From: Spirochaetaceae bacterium
Lineage (GTDB): Bacteria > Myxococcota_A > UBA9160 > UBA4427
DNA length: 64,000 bases
Assembly: GCA_020632655.1 (NCBI GenBank)
Contig: JACKFD010000005.1
Location: 186,001 to 250,000 of the forward strand
Reading direction: 5' to 3'
The first letter of the stretch is position 1. Each line of letters begins with the position of its first letter. The notes under the pieces are model-generated. The model was not told the DNA's origin. It searched no databases and was given only the letters and a program-made list of their open reading frames with translations. Shown here one piece after another: positions 16,008 to 24,253 of this stretch. The position numbers and the translations under genes are program-made.

Positions 16008-17435
16008 TCAGGCGGGACGCGAGCCCCGCTCGGGGTCCGACGGCTTCGGCATGTGGATCCCGTGCTTCTCGATCCGATAGCGGAGCGTCTGGCGGGTGGT
16101 GCCGAGGGCCCTGGCAGCGGCCGTGACGTTGTGTCCGGTGCGTTCGAGCGCCTCCAGGATGATGCGCTTCTCCATCTCGTCGAGGGACATGCTGCCGTCC
16201 AGTCGGAGCTGGATCGCGTCGGCGTCGATCGGGACGCGCCGCTCGTCGTTCGTTTTCGTCGCCTCGAGCTGCAGCCATTGCTCGGGCAGGTGCTCGTCCT
16301 CGGAGAGGAGCACGCAGCGCTCGACGACGTTGCGGAGCTCCCGGACGTTCCCGGGCCAGGCGTAGGCGCGCAGCTTGCGCCACACGGAGTCCGAGACGAA
16401 TCGGACCTGCTTGTTCGCCTTGCTGTTGTACTCGCCGATGAAGAGGTGCACGAGCTCTTCGAGGTCCGGCAGGCGCTCACGCAGCGGAGGGAGCTCGACA
16501 CGGAGGACGTTGAGCCGATGGTAGAGGTCCTCGCGGAAGGTGCCGGCGGCCACCATCGCGCGCAGGTCCCGATTGCTCGCAGCGATCACCTGTAGATCGA
16601 CTTCGAGCTCGCGCTCGCTGCCGAGGCGCCGCATGCGTCGCTCGTCGACGACCTTGAGGAGCTTCGCCTGGAGTGCCAGGCCGAGCTCCCCGATCTCGTC
16701 GAGGAAGAGCGTTCCGCCCTGCGCCTGCTCGATCATTCCCCGATGCCGACCCTTCGCGCCGGTGAAGGCCCCGGCCTCGTGGCCGAACAGCTCCGACTCG
16801 ATCAGCTCCTGGGGCATCGCCGCGCAGTTCAGCTCGACCAGCGGCGCCGCGGCGCGCAGCCCGCCGTAGTGGAGGATGCGCGCTGCGAGGCCCTTTCCGG
16901 TCCCGGTCTCGCCCGCGATGACCAGGGCGCTGAAGGGCACCTGCGCGAGCTTCGAGAGCAGGCGCCGCACCTCGCGCGAGCGCCCGCTCGTCCCGACGAA
17001 GGAGTCGGGACCGAAGCGGGCGTGCTCCTGGGCCGCCAGGTCGCGGATGCGCCTCTGGGCCCGGGCGCTCCGTGCCGCGCGCGCGAGCGTGAGGTCGAGG
17101 CGCTCGCTGCGACACGGCTTCTCGATGAAGTCGTAGGCGCCGAGCCTGAGCGCCCGCACGGAGTCCGGGACCGTGCCGTAGGCCGTCAGGAAGATCCACT
17201 CACCGCTGCGCGCACGTTCGCTGCGCACCTTCTCGAGCAGCGACAACGCGTTTCCATCGGGCAGGCTCATGTCGGAGAGGACCACGAGCGGATCCATCTG
17301 CTGCGCGATCAGGAGGTCTTCCGCGCTCGACAGATCACGCACGACCGTCACGTCCCATCCGTGCCCTCGAAAGCGACGGGCGAGCTCGTCGGCGAGGAGT
17401 ACTTCGTCTTCGATGAGGAGGAGGGAGTCAGCCAC
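16008..17435 (-). CDS. Sigma-54-dependent response regulator, NtrC type
   Basis: A 475-residue regulator with the full NtrC layout: receiver domain (phospho-acceptor Asp in VVLSDMSLPDG, about residue 57), sigma-54-activating AAA+ domain with Walker A GETGTGKG and the sigma-54 loop GAFTGAKG, and a C-terminal Fis-type helix-turn-helix (NVTAAARALGTTRQTLRYR). The start is the GTG at 17435: it begins the receiver domain (VADSLLLIEDE) and overlaps the kinase stop by 8 bases, implying translational coupling. Its target promoters are unknown; the stress genes downstream are candidates. Confidence 0.9.
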   Translation of the reverse strand: MADSLLLIEDEVLLADELARRFRGHGWDVTVVRDLSSAEDLLIAQQMDPLVVLSDMSLPDGNALSLLEKVRSERARSGEWIFLTAYGTVPDSVRALRLGAYDFIEKPCRSERLDLTLARAARSARAQRRIRDLAAQEHARFGPDSFVGTSGRSREVRRLLSKLAQVPFSALVIAGETGTGKGLAARILHYGGLRAAAPLVELNCAAMPQELIESELFGHEAGAFTGAKGRHRGMIEQAQGGTLFLDEIGELGLALQAKLLKVVDERRMRRLGSERELEVDLQVIAASNRDLRAMVAAGTFREDLYHRLNVLRVELPPLRERLPDLEELVHLFIGEYNSKANKQVRFVSDSVWRKLRAYAWPGNVRELRNVVERCVLLSEDEHLPEQWLQLEATKTNDERRVPIDADAIQLRLDGSMSLDEMEKRIILEALERTGHNVTAAARALGTTRQTLRYRIEKHGIHMPKPSDPERGSRPA

Positions 17436-18873
17436 GGCTACAGGGAAGCACGAGCCGCGCGCGTGCGCCCGACGGCTCCAGGTTCTCGAGGACGAGCTCG
17501 CCTCCGACGTCGAGGGCAAAGCGGCGGACCACGGCGAGCCCGAGCCCCGTTCCCCCCTCGCGCCGGGTCACGAAGGGGTGCGGTCCGGACGCCAGCAGCT
17601 CCGATGGAAAGCCGGGGCCGTCGTCACTCACGTCGATCGAGAGTCGATCTCCGTCGAGCTGCGCCGAAATCTCGATCGAGCCGGGGCCGTCGCCCATGGC
17701 CTGGACCGCGTTCAGGACCAGATTGAGCAGGGATTGTCGGAGACGGTCCCGGGGCAGCCAGCAATCGACGTCATCTTCGATCCGTGCGCACAGCGCGATC
17801 TTCTCGGGCACCTGATACCGGACGAGAGCGAGCAGGTCGTCGACCAGCGACCGCAGGTGGATCGGTCGCGGTGGCTCGGGGGAGTGGCGCGCCTCGGAGA
17901 GCCGCAGGTTGAGCAGTCCGGTCAACCGATCGAGCTCCCCCATCGCGAGCTCGAGGCGCTGCTCGAGCGCCTCGTCGGCGAGCTCGTCGCGCAGGTTCGC
18001 GAGCGTCATCTGGACGGCGGCCAGGGGATTCCGAAGCTCGTGGGCGAGTCGGGCGGCGACCTCGCCGACCGCGGCCAGCCGCTCCGAGCGGGCCAGCGTG
18101 TGCTGCTGCTCGAGGAGCGTCTGGGTCGCGAGGGCCACCTCGCCCTCGAGCGACTGCGCGCGCAGGCGATGATCGGCCTCGAGCTCTTCGAGGCGAGCGA
18201 CGAGGCGGTTGTAGTTCTCGAAGAGGGGCTCGAGGCTCGCGTCGACGCCCGCGAGCGCGAGCGGGCTGTAGTCCCGACGGCCCAGGCGATCGAACATCTC
18301 CCGGAGGCCCACCAGGGGTCGGAGGATCCGTCGGCTGACGAGTCCCGCGCCGAGTCCGCCCGCGAGCAGGAGTACGATCAGGATCGCCGTGGCCATCTCG
18401 AGCTCGAGTCGGGCCTCCGTGTGCGTGCGGTCGAGCATCTCCATCTGGCGCCGCGACTCGTCGACCACGATCTGCTCGACGAGCGAGAGCGCGCCGGCAA
18501 GATCGGGCTTCGCGAGCGCCGTGCCCTCGTCGAGCAGCCCACGCAGGTGTGCGAGGCGTGGACCGGTCTCGGGGTGGAGGTGCAGGCCGAGGGCGTGGAT
18601 CTCCTCGAGCTCCCGGCGGAGCGCCGCCATCAGCGCCGGATCACTCACCGACGTGTCGCTGAGGTGCTCGACCAGCGTGCGCTGGAGCTGGATGCCGACG
18701 GCCTGGATCCGGGTGGTAACGGCGAGCTGACGGCCGACCTGCTCGAGGGCGTGCAGGTGTTGCCAGGCGAGCCATCCGAGTGCGCCGGACCCTCCGATGC
18801 AGACGATCGTGAGCGTCGCCAGCAGCGCGTGCACGGGGGGATGGAATCCGCGCCGCCAGACCGCTCCTGCCAT
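17428..18873 (-). CDS. Sensor histidine kinase
   Basis: A 481-residue membrane kinase paired with the NtrC-type regulator that overlaps its end. Two transmembrane helices (about residues 14-34 and 165-187) flank a helical periplasmic sensor of about 130 residues. HAMP, a coiled coil and a HisKA domain follow, with the phospho-acceptor in HELRNPLAAVQ. The ATPase carries the N-box NLVLNAVQAM, G1 DDGPGFP and G2 GGTGLGLAVV. All catalytic motifs are intact. The sensor part looks like a four-helix bundle; the signal cannot be read from it. Confidence 0.9.
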   Translation of the reverse strand: MAGAVWRRGFHPPVHALLATLTIVCIGGSGALGWLAWQHLHALEQVGRQLAVTTRIQAVGIQLQRTLVEHLSDTSVSDPALMAALRRELEEIHALGLHLHPETGPRLAHLRGLLDEGTALAKPDLAGALSLVEQIVVDESRRQMEMLDRTHTEARLELEMATAILIVLLLAGGLGAGLVSRRILRPLVGLREMFDRLGRRDYSPLALAGVDASLEPLFENYNRLVARLEELEADHRLRAQSLEGEVALATQTLLEQQHTLARSERLAAVGEVAARLAHELRNPLAAVQMTLANLRDELADEALEQRLELAMGELDRLTGLLNLRLSEARHSPEPPRPIHLRSLVDDLLALVRYQVPEKIALCARIEDDVDCWLPRDRLRQSLLNLVLNAVQAMGDGPGSIEISAQLDGDRLSIDVSDDGPGFPSELLASGPHPFVTRREGGTGLGLAVVRRFALDVGGELVLENLEPSGARARLVLPCSRG

Positions 18874-19174
18874 GCGTGCTCCCTCGCGCGAGTCGCCGGA
18901 TGCGACGCACCATAGCCTCCGCAGTCCCCGGGCCGGAGGGGCGTGCGGGGCGGCGGCAATCGCCCGGCCGCGTCCGCGACCGATGACGGTCGTTCAGGCC
19001 ACGTACCGGTTCCGCAAGAAGCATGCCGTGTATGCCGCGGCCCACGGGCCATCCGCCGCGTCACACCCGCCGCCCCGATGGGTGGATTTGCAGCGGTGCG
19101 GTCGATATCGACCGCCGGTCGTATGGAAGCGGCTCGCGTCGCGTCGCCGAAGGCGGGGCGGGAGCGGGCTCCGC
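18874..19174. other. 301-bp intergenic region
   Basis: This gap lies between the SDR gene stop and the histidine kinase start, both on the minus strand. I see no gene, repeat or clear terminator in it. It should contain the kinase/regulator promoter. Confidence 0.4.
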
Positions 19175-19987
19175 TCAGGCCAGCCCCGAGAAGTCGATCT
19201 GCCCCGTCGTCATGAAGGCGTTGAAGCCCATGTCGACGTTCAGGTTCACGCCGTTCACGTAGCGGGCGGCGTCGGAGCCCAGGAAGGCGAGGGTCATGGC
19301 GATGTCCCGGGGCGTCGCGATCGTCCCGCCGATCTGGTCGATCGTCCAGTTCATCGTCTTCTCGGTCATGGTCTTGTTGAAGTCGGGCAGGAGCGGCGTG
19401 TCGATCGGCGCCGGGCAGACACTGTTCGTGCGCACGTGCCGGGCGAGCGTCGCCTTCGCGCTCTTCATCGTGTAGACCTGCACGCACTCCTTCGAGAAGG
19501 CGTAGCCGTCGCCGACGAGCTCGGCGTGGTCGCGGCACCAGCCGAAGAGCTCCTGACGATCCTCGATCGCGATGCACTCGAGCACGTCCTGGAGGTGTTC
19601 CGGCCATCGTCCACCGGCGATCGAAGCCGTGTTCACGATCGCGCCGCCCTCGCGGATCTTCGGGAGCAGCCCTTCGGAGAGCTGGCGCAGGCCGAGCCAG
19701 TTCACGGCCATCACGTCCTCGACGGGATGGGTCGCGGCGATGCCGGCGTTGTTGAAGAGGACGTCGACGGGACCGTCGATCGCGCCGATCGCGGCGTCGA
19801 CGGAGGAGGCCTTGCCCATGTTCGTCTCGATGTACGAGGCGATCCGTCCTTCGGGTCTGCGGATGTCGAGGGCGATCACCTCGGGTCGGCCGAGCTCGGC
19901 GAGGACGTCGAGCAGCGCCGCGCCGACGCCCGAGAAGGCGCCCGTGACGACGACGCGCTTGCCGGAGTAGTCGAAGGGATGGGACAT
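19175..19987 (-). CDS. Short-chain dehydrogenase/reductase
   Basis: A 270-residue classical-type SDR. The nucleotide-binding motif is TGAFSGVG (residues 15-22), followed by FNNAG and a catalytic YAFSK; Asp in ALDIRRP suggests NAD(H) preference. An insertion after the Ser strand (WPEHLQDVLECIAIEDRQEL) resembles SDRs acting on hydroxysteroids or other large alcohols, but the substrate is not determined. AGGAG lies 6 bases before the ATG. It is followed by the two-component kinase on the same strand after 301 bases, so probably a separate unit. Confidence 0.85.
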   Translation of the reverse strand: MSHPFDYSGKRVVVTGAFSGVGAALLDVLAELGRPEVIALDIRRPEGRIASYIETNMGKASSVDAAIGAIDGPVDVLFNNAGIAATHPVEDVMAVNWLGLRQLSEGLLPKIREGGAIVNTASIAGGRWPEHLQDVLECIAIEDRQELFGWCRDHAELVGDGYAFSKECVQVYTMKSAKATLARHVRTNSVCPAPIDTPLLPDFNKTMTEKTMNWTIDQIGGTIATPRDIAMTLAFLGSDAARYVNGVNLNVDMGFNAFMTTGQIDFSGLA

Positions 19988-20150
19988 GGGGGACTCCTGG
20001 GGGCGCTCCGGGGTCGGAGCTCGTAGAAGGGTGATGCGATCCGGGACGCGCGCTGATCCGAGCCGCCGGGCGTCGCGCGGCGACCGACCATAGCAGCCGG
20101 GACGCGGTCGAAGGCCCGGTCTGGCGCCGGTCCGCGGATCGTGGCGTCGG

Positions 20151-20861
20151 CTACGGGACGATCACGTCCGGCGGTGCGCAGAGGAGGAAGGTCGTGGCCG
20201 CGCGGTCCATGAAGCGTTCCTCGTCCGGCACGACGAGCGCCTCGAAGGGCGGCCCGCCGGCGCCCGACGCGAAGGCCTCGAGCGATGCGTACCACTGCTC
20301 CGCGAGCCCGTCCCAGCGCGTCCCGGGATCACGCTCGTAGTCGGCCGCAAAGCGATGGTTCTGCTGGTAGGCGAGGATCGTGTCGTGCAGGGCGGGCGTG
20401 CGCTCGAAGATCGCGGCGTGGGGCCCCGACCAGTGGGCGTGGAAGGCGTCGGGCATGAGGTCGCGCCGCCGGCGGAGCAGGGCGAGCAGCTTCACGCGGG
20501 CACGGGCGTGCTCCTCGACTCCGCCCCACTTCACGTCCTCGGCCTCCGTGAAGAAGAACATCGTGCGCGAGCGGTCCATGAAGCCCGCCTCGTCCGGCGC
20601 GATCTTCCCCGCGTAGTCGGGCTCGGCCGCGAAGGCGTCGTATTCGGCCATCGACTCGAACCACATGATCGTCGATCCGTCGTACTCCCCGCCGCGGGCG
20701 TAGTCCTCGTCGAGGCGATGGTTCTGCTCGTACCGGACGAGGTGGCGGCGCATCGTCGGCAGCCCGGCGATCAAGGGGCCGTGCACCTCGCGCCAATGTC
20801 GATGGAAGGCCTCCCGGGAGAGGTCGGGTCGGCGGACGACGAAGCAGACGAGCTTGATCAT
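20151..20861 (-). CDS. Tandem EthD-domain protein
   Basis: A 236-residue protein built of two EthD-type (dimeric alpha/beta barrel) domains. Each half starts with VRRPDLSREAFHRHW or LRRRRDLMPDAFHAHW, then an HGP or SGPHA, a YxQNHR and a DEAGFMDR or DEERFMDR end. EthD proteins support ether or polycyclic substrate breakdown, or polyketide-type cyclisation; here the two halves may form the active dimer within one chain. The start is placed at the ATG at 20861. It is divergent from another EthD-like gene across a pentanucleotide repeat. Confidence 0.75.
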   Translation of the reverse strand: MIKLVCFVVRRPDLSREAFHRHWREVHGPLIAGLPTMRRHLVRYEQNHRLDEDYARGGEYDGSTIMWFESMAEYDAFAAEPDYAGKIAPDEAGFMDRSRTMFFFTEAEDVKWGGVEEHARARVKLLALLRRRRDLMPDAFHAHWSGPHAAIFERTPALHDTILAYQQNHRFAADYERDPGTRWDGLAEQWYASLEAFASGAGGPPFEALVVPDEERFMDRAATTFLLCAPPDVIVP

Positions 20862-20875
20862 GGTCGCTCCCCGGT

Positions 20876-20910
20876 CGGGTCGGGTCGGGTCGGGTCGGGT
20901 CGGGTCGGGT
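20876..20910. repeat. CGGGT pentanucleotide repeat, 7 copies
   Basis: Seven perfect CGGGT units (plus a partial one at the left) fill most of the 93-base gap between divergent EthD-type genes. The repeat begins 15 bases from one start codon and ends 45 bases from the other. Changes in copy number would alter promoter or leader spacing. Confidence 0.9.
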
Positions 20911-20954
20911 AGGCTAGGGCGATCACACACGGATCGTAAAGGGGGCCGAGGGCG

Positions 20955-21635
20955 ATGGAGAAGCTGATCTACGTGATGGTGGGCGGCGGCGGCGACGTCG
21001 CCGGTCGGGTCGAGCGCCTGGCCGAGGCGGTCGTGCCTGCTGCGCGCGAGATCGGCGGTCACGACATGGCCCTGCTCGTGCCCGACAAGACGGAGGAGAT
21101 CCGCGCCCGCTGTGCCGGGCGGATCGGTGGCGACTTCGACTCGCTCTCCGCGGTCTTCGAGGTCTGGCTGCCGAGTCTGGATCCGCGTGCGCGGATCGAA
21201 GAGGTGCTGCGTCCGCGCTCTGACGCGCTCTGGGGCTACCTCGTGACCGAGTCGACCATGCAGGCCTGTCCCCATCGTCCGGGCGAGGGCGGTCGCGTTC
21301 CCGGCATCACGCAATGGGGCATCAACGACAAGCCCGCGAAGGTCGCGCTCGACGACTTCTACCGCGAGTGGGCGGTCCACTCGAAGCTCTCCTTCGACCT
21401 GCATCCGACCCGGGAGTCCTACATCCGCAATGCCGTCGCGCGAAGCCTCACGCCCGAGGCCCCCGGCTACCTCGGCATCGTCCTCGAGCGCTTCCCCGCG
21501 CTCGAGCATTTCGTGGACGAGTCGATCTACTTCGGGGACCCGGCGGTCGTGAAGGAGATGTTCGAGCACGTGCCCGCCTTCTACGACTTTGCGAGCGCGA
21601 TCACGGGCGGGATGAGCGAGTACCGATACGCGTGA
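20955..21635 (+). CDS. EthD-like dimeric alpha/beta barrel protein
   Basis: A 226-residue protein resembling long single-chain EthD-like proteins (ferredoxin-like barrel). It begins KLIYVMVGGGGDVAG; the C-terminal half holds FYREWAVHSKLSFDLHP and APGYLGIVLERFP. It is divergent from the tandem EthD gene. I infer a shared role, for example in handling an aromatic or polyketide intermediate. No catalytic residues can be assigned. Confidence 0.55.
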   Translation: MEKLIYVMVGGGGDVAGRVERLAEAVVPAAREIGGHDMALLVPDKTEEIRARCAGRIGGDFDSLSAVFEVWLPSLDPRARIEEVLRPRSDALWGYLVTESTMQACPHRPGEGGRVPGITQWGINDKPAKVALDDFYREWAVHSKLSFDLHPTRESYIRNAVARSLTPEAPGYLGIVLERFPALEHFVDESIYFGDPAVVKEMFEHVPAFYDFASAITGGMSEYRYA

Positions 21636-21762
21636 GGCGACACGAGCCCGTCCGGGTTCCGCCCGGACCCGTCCCGGAGCACGTCGGCGCCGTCACGCGC
21701 CGACTCGACGGATCCCGGGCACGCGGTAGGATCGCGCCCGGATCCACCCGAGGAGACGTTCC

Positions 21763-22116
21763 ATGCGCACCCGATCCCAGTCGTTCCCGGTCGTCGCGAT
21801 GCTCGTTCTCGTCCTCCTGGCCGGCGCCGGATGCGTCCGGTCGCCCGGCGGCGTCGCGCCTTCGGACGTGCCGCTCGCTGCGGGCAGCTACTCGATCCTC
21901 GGCCCCGTCCGGGCGACGGACTGCAAGGTGAACCTCCTCGGCCTCATCCCCGTGAGCGGTGGGAATCATCTGCACGACGCGATGCGCAAGGCGCGCTCGA
22001 AGCGGACCGGCACGAGCGCCCTGATCAACATCACGGTCGATCGCGCGATCAAGTACTTCATCCTCTGGTCGCAGGTCTGCACCGAGGTCCAGGCGACCGC
22101 GGTCAGCGTCCCCTAG
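21763..22116 (+). CDS. Small lipoprotein (TRL-like?)
   Basis: A 117-residue lipoprotein with a signal peptide ending in the lipobox LAGAGC. The mature part (LLGLIPVSGGNHLHDAMRKA, then NITVDRAIKYF) resembles small TRL-like or YjfJ-like lipoproteins that use a Gly-rich turn followed by a helix and paired strands; this match is tentative. A GAGGAG precedes the ATG at 21763. It is followed by a pentanucleotide repeat. Confidence 0.6.
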   Translation: MRTRSQSFPVVAMLVLVLLAGAGCVRSPGGVAPSDVPLAAGSYSILGPVRATDCKVNLLGLIPVSGGNHLHDAMRKARSKRTGTSALINITVDRAIKYFILWSQVCTEVQATAVSVP

Positions 22117-22125
22117 CCCGCTTCC

Positions 22126-22165
22126 GTCCCGTCCCGTCCCGTCCCGTCCCGTTCCGCTCCGCTCC
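22126..22165. repeat. GTCCC pentanucleotide repeat
   Basis: Five perfect GTCCC units (22126-22150) run into three imperfect ones (GTTCC, GCTCC, GCTCC) just after the lipoprotein stop codon. It is similar in size and composition to the CGGGT repeat 1.2 kb upstream but not the same sequence. Confidence 0.8.
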
Positions 22166-22349
22166 GGCTGCGCGTGCGCTGCCGTCGCACTGCGCTGCGA
22201 CGGCCGATCGCGTGCGGCTCGCCGTGTGAAGTACGACTTCGCTGCGGAATTCACCCGATGTGACCTCAAGCACATGCCCGTGCCGGCCGAAGGAGGCTTC
22301 TGTTCCTGATCGCGCTTTCCGAGTGGGGCGGAAGGCTGGAGAGCGCAGC

Positions 22350-23072
22350 ATGCATCCTTTCTCTCGAGCCCAGGTCGCCTTCCGACCGCCCGCCCGGGCT
22401 CCCCATACCGCCGGCACGAGCCCGCGCCTCGCGGGCCTGCTGATCGCCGGCCTCCTCCTCTTCCTGGCCCCCGCCTCTGCGAGTGCCCTCGCGTTCCAGG
22501 CGGACTTCGTCAGCTCGACCTATCAGGTCGGCGCCGGCGACACCTTCGCCGACCTGCTCGCCGTCCATCAGTCGAGCCCGGTCATCCAGTCGACGACGAC
22601 GACGGGCCTCGAGAACATCTCGACCGCGGTCTACGCCGCAGGCGTCACGAGCAACTACAGCATCCTGCTGCAGGTCGACATGACCCTCGCCGTCGCCGGG
22701 ACCTACACCTTCCAGGTCGGGACGGACTGGGGACGCGGCGGCGGCATGGCCCTCGTCGACAACGCGACGAATACGATCTTGAGCGAGATGGTCCGGACGG
22801 ACGACGTCTGGTGGGCGAACGACTGGAACAACCCCGACGTCTTCCAGACGACCTTCAGCCTCGCGGCGGGCGACTCCTACAGCATCCTGTGGGTCGGCTT
22901 CGAGGGCTGCTGCGGCGGTACGTCGACGGTCCGCTTCTCGGTCGACGGCGGCGCCTTCGCGCCGCTGACCGATACGAACTTCCAGCCCTACGTCGTGCCC
23001 GAGCCGAGCGTGGCCGTGCTCCTCGGCCTGGGTCTGGGACTCCTCGCGCGCTCGGGTCGGGTCGGCGAGTAG
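22350..23072 (+). CDS. PEP-CTERM protein with CCGG motif
   Basis: A 240-residue exported protein with a signal peptide (hydrophobic core LLIAGLLLFLAPASASA), a beta-rich domain resembling PA14/carbohydrate-binding sandwiches (YTFQVGTDWGRGGGMALVD) with an EGCCGGTSTVRF motif, and a C-terminal PEP-CTERM signal (VPEPS, a hydrophobic helix, basic end). The CCxG motif suggests the PEP-CTERM subfamily named for it. The ATG at 22350 is chosen because it opens the signal peptide. Likely sorted by the same exosortase as the 810-residue protein. Surface role inferred. Confidence 0.8.
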   Translation: MHPFSRAQVAFRPPARAPHTAGTSPRLAGLLIAGLLLFLAPASASALAFQADFVSSTYQVGAGDTFADLLAVHQSSPVIQSTTTTGLENISTAVYAAGVTSNYSILLQVDMTLAVAGTYTFQVGTDWGRGGGMALVDNATNTILSEMVRTDDVWWANDWNNPDVFQTTFSLAAGDSYSILWVGFEGCCGGTSTVRFSVDGGAFAPLTDTNFQPYVVPEPSVAVLLGLGLGLLARSGRVGE

Positions 23073-23082
23073 CGACGGGGCC

Positions 23083-23100
23083 GCGCGGAGCGCGCCGCGC
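23083..23100. terminator. Short hairpin between convergent genes
   Basis: GCGCGG (23083-23088) pairs with CCGCGC (23095-23100) around a 6-base loop in the 39-base gap between the PEP-CTERM gene and the LLM gene, which converge. Weak evidence for a shared terminator. Confidence 0.35.
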
Positions 23101-23111
23101 CCGGCCGCCGC

Positions 23112-24098
23112 TCAGCCCTGCAGGTCGCGCACGTGCGGCCAGACCTCGCGTTCGAAGAGCCGGAGTCCGGCCCACGATAGCTTCGGGTCGAGCCCGCCGA
23201 GCAGCGGCGTCAGGATGAAGGTCCGATCCGGCCCGAGCTCGCGGATCATCGCGATCGCCTCCTCCGGCCGCAGGCAGAGGTAGCTCCCGCTCTTGCGCAG
23301 GTCGTCGGGATCGACGCCGCCGGCGAAGGGCCCCGCGGCCTTGCCGTAGGCCTCGACCGTCCACTTCGAGTAGGACTCGACGACGTGCTTGGCGTGGGGC
23401 GCGATCTTCGCCCAGTCGCCGTCGGGATCGTCCGTCACGTGGGTGTAGATCGGACCGAGCGCCTTGAAGCGCTCGCCCGGATCGGGCTTGCCGAGGTCGA
23501 GGCAGGTCTGTCGGTAGACGCGCCAGTTCTCGCCCGCCGGCGGGTAGAAGCCGTCGGCGATGCGCGCCGCGCGACGGGCGACCGCCTTGTGTGTCCCGCC
23601 GAGCAGCAGCCGCGGGGGCGGATCCGGGATCGGGCGCACGGTCACGCTCCGCCCCTCGTAGTCGAAGGTCTGCCCGGACCATGCCTTGCGCAGCACGTCG
23701 AAGGCGTTGATGTAGAGCTCCTTCCGATCCTCACGCCGCTTGCCGAACATCTGGAACTCGTAGGGCACGTAGCCCGCGCCGATCACGACCTCGAGCCGGC
23801 CATCGCAGATGTACTGCAGCACGGCGAGGTCCTCGGCGAGCTTGACGGGCTCGTAGAGCGGGGCGAGCAGCACGTTCGGGCGGATCGTGATGCGCTTCGT
23901 GCGCGCTGCGATCGCCGCGGCCATCGGGATCGGTGAAGGCAGGTAGCCGTCGTCGGAGGCGTGGTGCTCGCCGAGCCCGACGACGTCGAAGCCCACGTCG
24001 TCGGCCCACGCGCACTGGTCGAGGGTTGCGGCGTAGATCTCGCGGGCGGGCGTGCCGAAGGCGGGGGCGCGCAGGTCGTAGCTGACGACGAACTCCAT
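23112..24098 (-). CDS. LLM-class flavin/F420 oxidoreductase
   Basis: A 328-residue bacterial-luciferase-like TIM-barrel oxidoreductase: the start MEFVVSYDLRAP leads to GLGEHH, then LAEDLAVLQYICDGRLEV, GAGYVPYEFQMFG and the substrate loop LLLGGTHKAVARRAARIADGF. Members use reduced FMN or F420 for monooxygenation or reduction. Cofactor preference cannot be decided by eye. The ATG at 24098 opens the first barrel strand. It is divergent from the DUF1214 gene, with 155 bases between. Confidence 0.85.
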   Translation of the reverse strand: MEFVVSYDLRAPAFGTPAREIYAATLDQCAWADDVGFDVVGLGEHHASDDGYLPSPIPMAAAIAARTKRITIRPNVLLAPLYEPVKLAEDLAVLQYICDGRLEVVIGAGYVPYEFQMFGKRREDRKELYINAFDVLRKAWSGQTFDYEGRSVTVRPIPDPPPRLLLGGTHKAVARRAARIADGFYPPAGENWRVYRQTCLDLGKPDPGERFKALGPIYTHVTDDPDGDWAKIAPHAKHVVESYSKWTVEAYGKAAGPFAGGVDPDDLRKSGSYLCLRPEEAIAMIRELGPDRTFILTPLLGGLDPKLSWAGLRLFEREVWPHVRDLQG

Positions 24099-24253
24099 GG
24101 ACGGGTACCTCGGGTCGGGGGCGGCGAGAGCGGGACGGGCCGAAGCGCCGTGCGCGACGGATCGAGACCGACGTCGCCGGCGCTCCGGGCGAGCGAAGAC
24201 GGTAGCCTCTCGACGCGCGCGGGTCGCCGGGTCCGCGGCCTGGGAGGCAGCCG

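Noticed and set aside
20005..20020. GCTCCG-GGGT-CGGAGC hairpin as a terminator
   Set aside because: Only 6 bp, about 130 bases past the EthD stop and just upstream of the SDR start; too weak to call.
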